From Cinnamomum chago (lineage: Eukaryota > Streptophyta > Magnoliopsida > Laurales > Lauraceae), in the NCBI GenBank assembly GCA_038049695.1, contig CP142455.1, forward strand, positions 30,107,501 through 30,171,500: a stretch of DNA of 64,000 nucleotides. Direction: 5' to 3'. Numbering within the stretch: position 1 is the first letter of the stretch; every line of letters starts with the position of its first letter. The notes under the pieces are model-generated. The model made no database searches. It was given only the letters and a program-made list of their open reading frames with translations, and was not told where the DNA came from. Below are positions 44,077-55,908 of this stretch, in pieces. A program made the position numbers and the translations under genes.

Positions 44077-47000
44077 TGTGAGGCCCCACCCTTTGTGGGC
44101 CCTCTAATTGTGTTTTAAATACTAATTATTACTAATTATTTGCTAATTATTGCTAATTATTAGTTAATTGTGCTAATTAGGGGTTAACTAGGGTAATTAG
44201 ATAGATTTTCCCTAAGTTGTAGTTAGACTAGCTTAGTTGAGTTAGTAATTGGGTTAGTAGGGTGTTTTGGATAATTCTAGAGTTTATTAGTATAGGGAGG
44301 CCCTTACTAGGGTTTTGAGTGAACTGTAGGGGGTTGTCTGTAAAAACTCCATTCTAGAACTTTCCACCTAAAGACCAAAGAGCCCATAACCCTAACCCTA
44401 ATTCTATACAACCCTAAACGCTACTTCAGACTTTAGCCACCCCCAAAATCTATAAAACTAGCACATTTCCCCAAATCCCAGGAACTATTCATCCATTCCT
44501 CTCTTTTTCCTCTCTCATTTCTCTTCTTGAGCTACTGTTATTGTGCTGGGAGATTACTTAGGAGCTGCCATTATCTTCTTCTTCTTGCATTGGGCTTGGG
44601 ATTTCGCTATCTCTCTATCTTTCTCCACAACCTTCTACTCCATCAAAGGCAAGTGCATATTATACTCTTAACTTAGGTTTATATTCTGTGCATTGGATTC
44701 ATTTAATTTCAGTTCAGTTAATTTCATTATGTTAGAACTACCATGGAGCTTAGTTATGTTAGATGGATGGCTGGACATTGATGGATGGGGTTTCACCCCC
44801 CATATGCAAGATCAATGGGTCTAAATGGGTGTTGCATTGATGGGCATTTTAGTGGATTTGTGTTTTCCATTGTTTGGACAAAGTCTGGAAGTGATTGGAA
44901 ATGATTCGGAGGAAAAATGGATCAAAAAGATGAAATCTGCAGAAATTGGGTTTTCCCAGTTTTCGTGCACCAGGTCGACCTGGGATGTCCACCTGCAGTG
45001 TACCCGGTCAACCGAGCCACGCCCAGGTCGACCGGGGACACTAAGTTTTTGAAAAATGCAAGTCCCAGTTAAAAACCGGTAGGAACTGATTTTTCAGTGT
45101 ACCCGGTCGACCGGGCACACTGCATTTCTGGGAAAACAGCTCCCAGTTGGGAACTTTCTGCAGACTGAGTTTTTAGTGTGCCAGGTCGACCCGGCCCTGC
45201 CCAGGTCGATCGGCCACACTGCATTTTGGGAAAAATTGGCTCTCAGTTAATTTTTCCTGCAGAGATCCATTTCAGTTAGCCAGGGCCAGGTCGACCCGGT
45301 ACACACTGTTTTGCAGGAATTGACTGAAAGCTGGTTTTTCACCTGAAACTCAGGCACTCTATGTTCAGGTCGACCTAGTACCTAGGATTTGCAGTAAAAA
45401 TGTCTGAAAGATGGGACATCACTCTTTCTAGGGTTTTTGGTGTATGCGGTCAATCACCCAGGCCAGGAGGTGGACCGGACACACTGGGAACCATTAGAAA
45501 CGAAATAAGTCTTCCAGGAGGCCTAACCTAGATTTTTTCAGTGCACTCGGTTGACCCACCAGGCCAGGAGGTCAACCGAGCACACTACACATCAGGTCCA
45601 CCTGGGGGTCAACCCCTAGTGTGCCAGGTCGACCCAGCCCGTGCCAAGTCGACCCAGCACACTGGGAAATCCTGATTTTCCAGTTTTCAAAATTTAGGAG
45701 TTGTGATCAGTTGTGGGGCCCATTGACCATCCAAATGGACATTTATCAATGTACTAAGCCCGAGTCAACGGTGTGGCTCAACCTTGAGTCGCGGGGACCA
45801 CCGATCAGGGTTTTGATCGTTTAATCTAAGATGATTTGACCCCTAAAGAGTTGTCAAGGATGCCCGTAACCTCAGGAGCATCAAACACAGTATCATATGG
45901 CATCAGTGACTTCTCTTAGAGATCAAATTACCGGAGATGGACCTGAACCTGAATGTGGTCCATTACCTAGGATTGGACTGTTGTTATTCCCCGTTGATTC
46001 TCTTATTGAAGTTCATACTTCACTTTTATTATTTACTGTTACTCTTATATCCTTAGTATAGCTGTTAACTGTTAATTAAACATAAATGGAGGACTTGAAC
46101 CTAGGATATCTTAGAGGTGACCCGTTAGTATTATTTGGAGATCACTGACACGTGTCGGTGGCTAGGCGGGCCCTTATTGGGCCTAAGCGTGGAAATGTGT
46201 ACCTTTAGTTGGAAGAGGTAGTTTATATTTGGATTTTAAGTCATGATGGATTAGAAGGAACTGTTTATCAGTATAAATGGATTTGTTGCCTCGTTTGGAC
46301 AGATTTAGACCAGGCCATATGCTGATGGGCCTTGGTATGGATCCAACGAGTGGGCTTGGGCTTGAATTACAATCCATTGGTTAATTGTTATCTATGAACC
46401 TCTTAGAGACTTGGTTAGGACCTTGTTCACGCAAGGCAAAGCCTAGACAGACACGGACCCTTAGAGTATTCTCGAGTCGGCATTAACATTCACTCGGTTG
46501 ACTTAAGCTCAGCCTGTGGACTGATCATCCCCGGTAGGAGCTATTTGAGTGTTGAGGAGCTATCATGATGAGCTGTGTGGTTAAGACGGACGGTGTGATA
46601 CCGTGTCGGGTCTTGAATGATGAGTTGATGAGTGATTTGCAGGATTAGTAATTCCCAGCACTGGTGAGATTTCCCCGCCGCAACTGTGTTCAGTATGGGA
46701 GGGCCGCGGCATAATATCTCGCGGTATTCCAGCTCGTATGAATGTGACATTTTGTAGTAGATTAGATGTTTTATATTATCCTGATTCTTTATGATTATCA
46801 TGCTCAACTGCCTAGTTCATTTACCTTGTTATTCTTTAATTTATTTACTTGTCTCTATTCATTTGATATATATTTCCTATGTTATTAGTATACTGTGACT
46901 TGCCAGATCTTTTAGATCTGACCCATCTTTGGTGCTTAGGCCTTGACCCAGAGATCCCAGATGATGCGCTTGCAATAGTAGAGGCGCCGATTGTCGGAGA

Positions 47001-47393
47001 TTACGGATGGGGTCCGGCCGACCCGGATGTCGAGCCTGAGGGCGGAGATGAGTTACCTGGGTTTTGAGAGTCTTATTTTATTTTGGGTTTTGAGAGAATT
47101 TTGTAGGTGAGCCGGGTAGCTAACAAAGTTGTATTAACTTTTGAAATTAACAACTGAACCTTTTATACTAGACTGTAGTTCTGCTCACATTTAATATATA
47201 TCGATACTAAATTGCTTCCGCTTTGTTTATTATGCTTCCGCAAGTTAACCATTGAGTTTATATTGTTCAAAAGTTTTAAATTGGACCTCACTGCGGGCCT
47301 ACGATCTTGGAAGTTCTCGGATTTTTCGGGGAGTAGCGCGCCAACTTCGGGTATTCGAACGACTTTATCGGTACCCGGAATTGGGGCGTTACA
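44077..47393 (+). mobile_element. solo LTR (TGTGAGGCCCC family), plus orientation
   Basis: It starts TGTGAGGCCCCACCC and ends GGGGCGTTACA. The flanks are GTTGA and GTTGG, i.e. a 4-bp match or a 5-bp duplication with one change. A TATA box (CTATAAAAC, near 44451), a pyrimidine-rich leader and an array of GGTCGACC palindromes lie inside. There is no primer site or coding domain. The related copy at 50276-54030 is inverted. Terminal sequence suggests a chromovirus-like Gypsy family. Confidence 0.85.
44968..45660. repeat. array of GGTCGACC palindromes
   Basis: About 14 copies of CCAGGTCGACCTGG or CCCGGTCGACCGGG and decayed forms occur, often followed by GCACACT and spaced 20-90 bp apart. The inverted sister LTR retains only four recognisable copies (51995-52115). 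Confidence 0.9.
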
Positions 47394-47677
47394 GTTGGTC
47401 TTCAATGGGGCATCACAACTCTCTTGTGCTTTGTCTTTTCTTCTCCGGTAAGTGATGGTTGCAGAAAAACATTCGTAGCCAAGAGAGTTACCCGGGTTGC
47501 CTTTTATAGGCCCTGAATCTCTCCTTCCATCAAGGAGAGAGTAAATAGCTTTTTACCCTCAAATTAACATAGATGGCATTTACTAAAGGAAAACTTAAAT
47601 CAGTTTAAAGAAACCTAAGGGAGGGATAATCGATCCTTTATGTTATGGTCATTTGGGCCATAACATTCGGTCCTACA

Positions 47678-48116
47678 TTCTCCCACTTGGTCCATATGAC
47701 CACAAAAAAAAATAAAAAAACTAAGTTCGAAAATGACTTTAACTGGTGATCACCATTTTAAAAATAACAATTGTCATCTCAACTTTTATGTCAATCTTTA
47801 ATTTGTAATTAAGTCAGTTTGCCAATGAGAACTATGGCGGTTACATGTCTTGAACGACGTGCTTCCTACCATAATTAATTCACTAACATTCTAACCTAAC
47901 ACAATCCTTAATAAGGGTAAAATATGATGATTTTTATGGCAATCCTATTTATTGGGTACAATAATGCCATTTTTCTTTAATTTTCTCACTTTATACATTT
48001 CAATCACATGTGACAAAATTTCAAGAAAGTAAGAAAATATGAAATCTTATTTTGGTGATAAATATGACAGTGTCTTTACATGTATTTAACAAGGCAATTC
48101 AATCAGGCCCATATTT
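47678..48116 (-). other. Copia-3 3' untranslated part and polypurine tract
   Basis: On the minus strand ACCAAGTGGGAGAA ends right at the 3' LTR (47678-47692 on plus), the same tract as in Copia-2. The rest, to the end of the RNase H region, is AT-rich with no coding block. Confidence 0.75.
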
Positions 48117-49085
48117 CTAACATGCTCTTTGTAGTCCTTTGGCGTCAATGCCTTTGTCAAAGGATCTGCTATCATGAGGCTTATCGGGATCCCCACAATA
48201 GACACTAATTGATCTCGTACTTTTTTCTTTTAATACAAGGTACTTCACTTCTAGAAATTTTGATTTACTGGAAACCTTGTCATTCTGAGCAAATCTTCTT
48301 GCAGCGTCATTATCACCATAAATCTTCAATGGCTCAGAAATGGTGTCCATAACACGCAGTCCTGAGATAAAATCACACATCCATAGAGCATGACTTGTGG
48401 CTTCAAAGCATACCACGTATCCAGCATCAAATGTGGATAGAGTCACAAAAGTTTGTTTTGCACTTCTTCATGAAACTGCCCCGCCAGCTAACAGGAAGAT
48501 GTATCCTGAAGTCGACTTTCTTGTATCGAGGCAACCAGCGAAGTCAGCATCTGAATAATCGACCACATCTAAGTGATCATACCTTCTGTAAGAGAGCATG
48601 TAATTTCTTGTGCCACTAAGGTATCGCAAAACTTTCTTAACTCCTACCCAATGTGCCATTCCCGGATCACTTTGATATCTACTACACATGCCAACTGCAA
48701 AACTTATATCGGGTCTAGTGCATGTTTATGCATACATTAACCATCCGATTGCAACTGCATAAGGACAAGTTTCCATCTGTTGCATTTCAATTTCATTTCT
48801 TGGACATTGTTCTTTACTAAACCTGTCACCTTTTGTCATAGGTACATTTTGTGCCTTACACCCTTCCATACGAAATCTCTTAGGTACATTTTTAATATAG
48901 GCTTCCTGTGATAACCCAAGTAATCCTCGAGATCTATCTCGATAAATCTCGATTCCTATTACAAAGGTCGCTTCACCCATATCTTTCATATCAAAATTGT
49001 TCTTAAGATATTCCTTAGTTTCGTAAATCATTCCAAGGTCATTACTAGCCAATAAAATATCATCGACATATAGGACTAAAATCAT
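48117..49085 (-). pseudogene. Copia-3 reverse transcriptase C-terminal part and RNase H
   Basis: The polymerase motif MILVLYVDDILLASND near 49085 keeps both Asp residues. NNFDMKDMGEATFVIGIEI and LSQEAYIKNV follow, then ...GWLMYA and a stop near 48726. RNase H then reads MCSRYQSDPG, YSDADFAGCLDTRKSTSGY and LSTFDAGYV (usually STAEAEY). The Glu-containing motif is therefore altered. YGDNDAARRFAQND ends the domain. Stops and altered motifs make RNase H doubtful. Confidence 0.88.
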
Positions 49086-49099
49086 GAATCGGCTCCCAC

Positions 49100-50275
49100 T
49101 AACCTTGAGATATATACAATGATCAACGGTATTTTCAGTAAAACCAAAATATGTAATAATGCGATTGAACTTTAAATACCATTGTCTGGAAACCTATTTA
49201 AGACCATATATCGATTTCTTTAATTTACAAACTAGTTTATTTCATTCTCTTTCACGAAGCCTTCAGGTTGTTCCATATACACTTCTTCTTCTAGATCTCC
49301 ATTTAAGAACGTTGTTTTGACGTCCATTTGATGTAACTCTAAGTTGAAATGAGCTACAATTGCCATAACAATTCTAAATGAGTCCTTTTTAGACACCAGA
49401 GAGTAGGTTTCATGATATTATATACCTTCTCTTTGAGGGAAACTTTTGGCCACGAGTCAGGCTTTGAACTGTTCAACTTTACCTTTGGAATCCCTTTTGG
49501 TCTTAAAGACCCATTTACAGCCAACGGCCTTGGAACCCTTGGGTAATTCAACGATATCCCAAACTTCATTTGTGGCCATTGATTCTAACTCATCATTTAT
49601 AGCATCTAACCATATATCGGAATTCTCATTTACAATGGCTTCCTTAAACGTCTTAGGATCTTCTTTAATGTCAATATCAGATTCTTCCAAATACACTACA
49701 TAGTCATCCGAAATAGCAGGTTTTCTCATTCGAGTTGACCATCTCAATATCTCCGGATCGGATTCATTGATGCTTTGTTGTGTCTTTTGATGTGGATCAT
49801 TATATTGCTCAGGGAATGCCTCATTGATAGGATTTGGAAAATTGTGTGGTTGTTGTTCCTCTTGATAATCTTTAACTATGATATCAAGAGGGACAACAAC
49901 TCTACTTTGTTCAATAGGCAACTCAAGTGGGTCCCTTATTTCATTGTAAGTAACAGATTTATTATGATCACTCCCACATTTCTCATGATCTTCTAAAAAT
50001 TTGGCATTTCCAGATTCAACAATCCTAGTTGTATGGGTCAGACAATAAAACCTATACCCTTTAGACCTTTCTGGATAACCAATGAAATATCCACTGATTG
50101 TTTTAGGGTCTAATTTCCTTTCTTGTAGGTTAAAAATTCTCACTTCAGATGGACAACCCCAGACTCGAAAATGATTTAAGCTGGGCTTCCTACCGATCCA
50201 CAACTCGAAAGGAGTTTTGGGAACTGCTTTCGTAGGAACATGATTCAATACATACATTGCCATCTTTAGTGCCTC
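49100..50275 (-). pseudogene. Copia-3 integrase C-terminus and reverse transcriptase N-terminal part
   Basis: After the nested solo LTR the frame resumes with ALKMAMYVLNHVPTKAVPKT and WGCPSEVRIF, FIGYPERSKGYRFY (integrase C-terminal region). A variable linker leads to RT: DAINDELESMATNEVWDIVE, WVFKTKRDSKG. A stop at about 49457 precedes LVAKSFPQREGI. Beyond it ELHQMDVKTTFLNGDLEEEV and EQPEGFV are recognisable in the degenerate stretch down to about 49100. Confidence 0.88.
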
Positions 50276-53200
50276 TGTAACGCCTCAATTCCGGATACCG
50301 ATAAAACCGTTCGAATATCCGAAGTTGGCGCGCTACTTCCAGGAAAATCCGAGAACTTTCAAGATCGTAGGCCCGCAGTGTGGTCCAATTTAAAACTTTT
50401 GGACGATATAGTAATAACTGTTAAATTGCGGAAGCATAAGATGTAAGCGGAAGCATAAGGTATTGATATATATTAAATGTGAGCAGAACTACAGTATAGT
50501 ATTAAAAGGTTCAGTTGTTAATCAAAAGTTAATACATATTTGTTAGCTACCTGTCTCACTACAAAAATTCCTCTCAAAGCCCAAAATAAGGTGGACTCTC
50601 AAAACCCATGTAGATCATCTCCACCCTCCGGCTCGACATCCGTGTCGGCCGGGCCCATGCGAACTCTCCAGCAATGGGCGCCTCTACAAGCGCTAGTGCA
50701 TCCTCAGGGATCTCTGGGTCAAGGCCTAAGCACCAAAGAAGGGTCAGATCTAAAAGATCTGGCAAGTCACAGCATACTACTAACATAGAGCATATATATC
50801 AAATGAATAGAGACAAGTAAATAAGTTAAAGAATGACAAGGTAAAGAACTAGGCAGTTGAGCAGTATAATCATAAGGAATCATGATAATATAAAAATCTA
50901 ATCTACAACGAAATGGCACATTCACACGAGCTGGAATACCGCGGGATATTATGCCACGGCCCTCCCATACTGAACACAGTTGCGGCGGGAAAATCTCACC
51001 AGTGCTGGGAATTACTAATCTCGCAAATCATCTCATCATCTCATCACACTCATCACTCAAGACCGGACACGATATCACACCGTCCGTCTTAACCACACAG
51101 CTCATCATGATAGCTTCTCAACTCTCAAATAGCTCCTACCGGGGATGATCAGTCCACAGGCTGAGCTTAAATCAACCGAGTGAATGTTCATGTCGACTCG
51201 AGAATACTCTAAGGGTTTGTGTCTGTCTAGGCTTTGCCTTGCGTGAACAAGGTCCTAACCAAGTCTCTAAGAGGTTTGTACATCAATCAGTCTATGGATT
51301 ATACTCTAAGTCCAAGCCCACTCGTTGGATCCATACCAAGGCCCATCAAATTCGTGGCCTGGTCTAAAACCGTCCAGACGAGGCATCATATCCATTTACT
51401 ACTGATAAACAGCTCATCCTAATTCATTATGACTTAAAAGCTCAATATAAACCACCTCTTCCAACTAAAGGTACACATCCCACACTTAGGCCCAATATGG
51501 GCCCGCCTAGACACAGACACGGGTCAGTGTTCTCCAATCATACTATCGGGTCACCTCTAAGATACCCTAAGTTCAGGTCCTCCATTTATGTTTAATTAAC
51601 AGTTAACAGCTATACTAAGGATATAAGAGTGACAGCATTAAACAAGATGAAGTGTGAACTTCAACATGAGAATCAATAGGGAAATACAACGGTCCAATCC
51701 TAGGTAATGGGCCACGTTTAGGTTCAGGTCTATCAACGAAGTCACTGATGCCATATGATACTGTGTTTGGTGCTTAGGAGGTTACGGGCATCATTGACAA
51801 CTCTTAGGGGTCAAATCATCTTAGATTAAACGACCGAAACCTTAATCGGTGGTCCCCACGAGTCAAGGTTGAGCCACACCATTGACGCGTGCTTGGCACA
51901 TTGATGGAAGTTCATTTGGATGGTCAATGGGCCCCACAATCGATCAATCATAAAACAAGTGCTAAACTCACATCTTAGTGTTCACAGTGTGGCAGGTCGA
52001 CCTGGCAAGGGTCGGGTCGATCTGCTCCACTGGAATCAAAGTTGGGACTTGGTTTGGATTCTGAAATTTCCAGTGTACCCGATTGATCAGGTGGCCAGCC
52101 GGTCGATCTGGTACACAGGTGTACCTGAGTCAACAGACTCCAGGCCAAATCTCAACTTTGCACTAAAGTCTGGGTCTGATGGAAAAATCCAAGTCATACA
52201 CAAACTATTCGAATTGGGTTCATAAAATAAGCAGGGCTTAATCAAATTATAAAATCTAATGAAATTTCTAAAAGTATAAATCTAAAGGGTCCAAACTAAT
52301 TTAGATTAATTAAAGACTAAGGGGTATTTTATTTCTAATTCCTAAAATTAATAGGGTTTCATAAAGGCTAAGGGTCCTACTTTCCTAATTTTCTAAAACT
52401 AATGGGTCCCGTTGTACACATTAGAAACTAAATGTTTTATTTTAATTAATAAAACTAATGGGTTATGGATTAGTGGGCCCCACTGGGCCCAGCTCCAATT
52501 TGGTTCAATAAAAACTAAGAGGTTTATATTACCAACTTATGAAATTTAATGGTGCTAATTGTATGCATTAAAAACTAAAGGATTAATTTTAATTAATACA
52601 ACTAGTGGTTATTGGATCAGTGGGCCCCACTGGGCCCAGTCTTAGATCAGTCCTCATCATCATGGTCGCTAAGCAGCCCCGGATCCAATGTCTGGACCCG
52701 ATCTGAAATCAGGGACCCACCTGGGCCCCATAATTTCAGTGGACCACACTTTCCCATACTCCCTCGCGTCACATCATTTCCCATGCTCCCATGGACCACC
52801 CTTTCCCCCACTCATCTCTTCTTCACTCAACAGCACTCAACAGCAAGCAACAAAACCTGAAGGACGTTGCAGCAGAAGCAGGTTTCTCGCCTGATACATG
52901 GAGAAGCAACGATCGTGGGCCCCACTGATCAAGGGCCCACGATCAGCCCTCATATCTGGGTCGCCCAAGGTGGCCCTACATGATGTGGGGTCCGGATCTC
53001 CAAGGGTGGCCCACCTGGACCCCACTGATCTCAATACAAAAAAACCCAAAAATCTCTCTGTTTTCCATTACAGTGACTGTAACAGTCACTCTTCTTCACC
53101 CATCCATCCAATTTCTAATCTATTAATTCTATACAAATCCACAAATCATAGCATATGAAAAATAGATTTCTCTCATCCATCAATGGCCAATAGTCCATCT

Positions 53201-54030
53201 ATTCTAAGCTCAAAGGTAAATCTACAGATCCACATTAACTGAATGGAAATGACTGAATCAATGAAAACAGAAATATACATTCTATGTTAAGAGTGTAGTG
53301 CACTTGCCTTAGTAAAGGAGAGATGGTTTGTAGAGAGAGAGAATTAGAGGAGAGAGAATCCCAGCTGAACAGAGAAGGAGAAGAAGAAGAAGAAGATACA
53401 GCAGTAGCAGCTCCTTAATGCAAATCCCAGCAGTAACAGTCCCAGCACAACAGTCCACACTCAATGGATAAGAGGAGAAGAATGAGAGAGGAAGAAGGAA
53501 GATGAAGTAGCAACTGTTGCAGCAGCTCCAAGAGTTCTCCCAGCACAAACAGCAGCTCCCAGGTGAAGAAATGAGAGAGGAAGAAGGGAGGAATTGAGAT
53601 GAACAGTTGCTGGGATTTCTTGGGAAAGGGGCTGGTTTTATAACTTTGGGGGAGGGGTTAAGGACTGAAATAGCCTTTAGGTTACATATAATTAGGGTTA
53701 GGGTTAGAGGTATTAAGGTCTTTGGGTAGGAATGTTCTAGAGAAGCACCCTTTTTTACACTAAACCCCCTCTAGTTAACTAAAAACCAACTAAGGACTTC
53801 CTAGCACTATTAAACCCTAGGATTAACAAAAACACCCTACTAACCACAATGCTAACTCAACTAAGCTAGTCTAACTAAAACTTAGGAAAATCTAACTAAT
53901 CACCCTGATTAACCCCTAATTAGCACAATTAACAAATAATTAGCAATAAGTAGCAATAATTAGTATAAATTAGCACATAATTAGTATTTAAAATAGCAAT
54001 TAGAGGGCCCACAAAGGGTGGGGCCTCACA
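50276..54030 (-). mobile_element. solo LTR (TGTGAGGCCCC family), minus orientation, in Copia-3 integrase
   Basis: The minus strand starts TGTGAGGCCCCACCC at 54030 and ends GAGGCGTTACA at 50276. The flanks on that strand are GAGGA and GAGGC. Removing it rejoins integrase MWGE to ALKMAMYVLN in frame. It is 3755 bp against 3317 bp for its sister. It has no primer site or coding domain, and only a few GGTCGACC-type motifs remain. Confidence 0.87.
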
Positions 54031-54620
54031 TCCTCTCCCCACATTGAATCGGGTAAGTCTGTGTTACTAATCATACTCCTTACCATATCCATTAACGTTC
54101 TATTCCTTCTTTCGGCTACACCCTTTTGTTGAGGTGTGCCCGGCATTGTATACTGTGCTACAATACCTTCCACTTCTAGAAATCTAGCAAATGGGCCCGG
54201 GTTACGACCCGATTCAGTGTATCTACCATAATACTCACCACCTCTATCGGATCTCACTACTTTAATTTTCATGTCTAATTGTTTTTCTACGTCTGCCTTA
54301 AAAGTCTTAAAGACTTTTAAAGCATCAGATTTTTCTTTAATCAAATAGACATAACCATATCGTGAAAAATCATCGATAAAAGTGATAAAGTATTCCTCTC
54401 CCGCAAAACATGGAACATGAATTTTACCACATATATCTGTATGGATAATTTCTAAGGGTGCAAAACTTCTTGTGGAACTTTTCTTGTTTGTATTGGTTTG
54501 TTTTCCCTTTATACAATCAATACAAACACCATAATCGGTGAAATCAAGATTGGGCAATAAACCATCAGTCACCAATCTTTTCATTCTCTGTTCAGAGATA
54601 TCCCTATTCTTTTGTGCCAC
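54031..54620 (-). pseudogene. Copia-3 integrase core
   Basis: Zinc-finger end (ISEQRMKRLV, CIDCIKGKQ) and DDE core are present: HTDICGKI (first Asp), YFITFIDDFSRYGYVYLI, VVRSDRGGEYYGRY (second Asp) and QQKGVAERRNRTL (Glu, with Lys for the usual Asn nearby). The frame runs to MISNTDLPDSMWGE, where the solo LTR enters. The first zinc-finger His is lost at the frameshift near 54605. All three catalytic residues remain. Confidence 0.9.
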
Positions 54621-55135
54621 AACCTTGATGAGTTCTCATTTAGTGGCCCTCTTTTCATGCCTATGTGCAATCCACAATTAATGTGAGGTGTGTGTAAAGT
54701 TTGTTCATATAGAGAATCTAATTTTAATCTATATAAATCATCACACATATAACCATTCCCAATCAAAATATTATTGCTAAAAATATGCATAATGCAATGT
54801 CCAAAGTTGAAATTAAATCCATTACAATCAAGTCTGGAAACTGAAATCAAATTCCTAGAAATATCAGGAACCAAGAAAGTATTATCTAAATACAAGACAT
54901 GACTAGTGCCAAGCACCAGCCTATAAGTGCCTACAGCTTCGACCCTTGATTTCTTTTTATTCCCCATCGTAATGGTTTTCTCGCTATCATTTGGAGTTCG
55001 CCTTGAAAGGAATCCCTGCACACAACCAGATACATAAATGATTGCTCCAGAGTCGACCCACCAAGAATTTGATGGGATATTAGCTAAGTTGGTTTCTTGA
55101 CATACAAAAGATAGATTTTTACCTCTCTTTTCAAA
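54602..55135 (-). pseudogene. Copia-3 protease and pre-integrase region
   Basis: It follows the TAG that ends gag, in the same frame. FEKRGKNLSFVCQETNLANI leads to the aspartic protease motif WWVDSGAIIYVSG, with DSG intact. GTSHVLYLDNTFLVPDISRN is the usual C-terminal protease block. NSSRLWHKRIG starts the pre-integrase zinc finger and then shifts frame. Of the three Copia elements here, this protease has the best-kept active site. Confidence 0.88.
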
Positions 55136-55908
55136 CTAGCTTTTACGCTTTAGGCAATCCTTTTTGAAATATCCATTCTTTCCACAGAAAAAACATTTCT
55201 TCTGTGCACCTTTCTCTTTCCTGTTTGGCTTTGCTTCTTGAACATTGGTTTTCTTTTTGCCTTTTCCTTTTCCCTTAGATTTATTTTGAGAGACATAATT
55301 AACTGTTAATTGTCCCTCAGCCTTAAGCCTCCTTTCTTCTTGATCAGCTTTTGCGATCAACTCATTCAATGACCACGGAGTTGAGCTCTGGTTGTATACT
55401 ACTTTAAATGGGCCAAACTCGGGAGGAAGAGAATTGAAAATGAATTGCACCAAATATTTCTCAAACACGGTCATGCCAACTTCTTTCAATTTAAAAGAGA
55501 TATTTGTCATTGTAAATATGTGTTCTCTTACTCCCAATGTTCCGTTATATTTTATACTTGTAAGACAGCTAATCAAAGATGCACCTAAAGCTTTATCAGT
55601 TATTTGAAACTGACCTTTTATAGCTTCTAGTAGGTCCTTAGCATTTTCCTTTCCTTCGATGGAACCTCTAATGGTCCTCGAAATTGAATTTTTAATAATT
55701 CTTATCACAACCTTATTAGCCTTAATCCATTTATTATAGTTAGCCCTTTCATCAACGAGGTCACATCCGTGGGTATTGCTGGCTTAGGCTCATCCAAAGC
55801 CATATCAAGGTCGAAGTAAGTAATGGCTAACAATAACATGTCCAACCATTCAATAAAATTTGATCCATCTAACATGGGTATATTCCCTAAAGTCGAAAGT
55901 GATGCCAT
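55136..55908 (-). pseudogene. Copia-3 gag, frameshifted
   Basis: The start is ATG at 55906-55908 (MASLSTLGNIPMLDGSNF). The capsid domain continues through a one-base frameshift near 55765 into DERANYNKWIKANKV, IRIIKNSISRTIRGSI and TSIKYNGTLGVREHI. The zinc knuckle reads CFFCGKNGYFKKDC, with Tyr where the metal-binding His normally stands. This would weaken RNA binding. The frame ends in TAG (55136-55138), likely a changed Trp codon, directly before the protease part. Confidence 0.88.

Larger units (their letters stand above)
43941..47677 (-). repeat. Copia-3 3' LTR, interrupted by solo LTR
   Basis: Excluding the insert (44077-47393) and one 5-bp duplication leaves 415 bp, 31 bp more than the 5' LTR. 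The extra 31 bp in this copy lies between two CAAC words. Deletion between them explains the shorter 5' LTR. Ends match the partner. Confidence 0.92.

Noticed and set aside
44077-54030. The two TGTGAGGCCCC LTRs as the ends of one element
   Set aside because: They are in opposite orientation, have different flanking duplications and enclose Copia-3 sequence, so they are separate solo LTRs.
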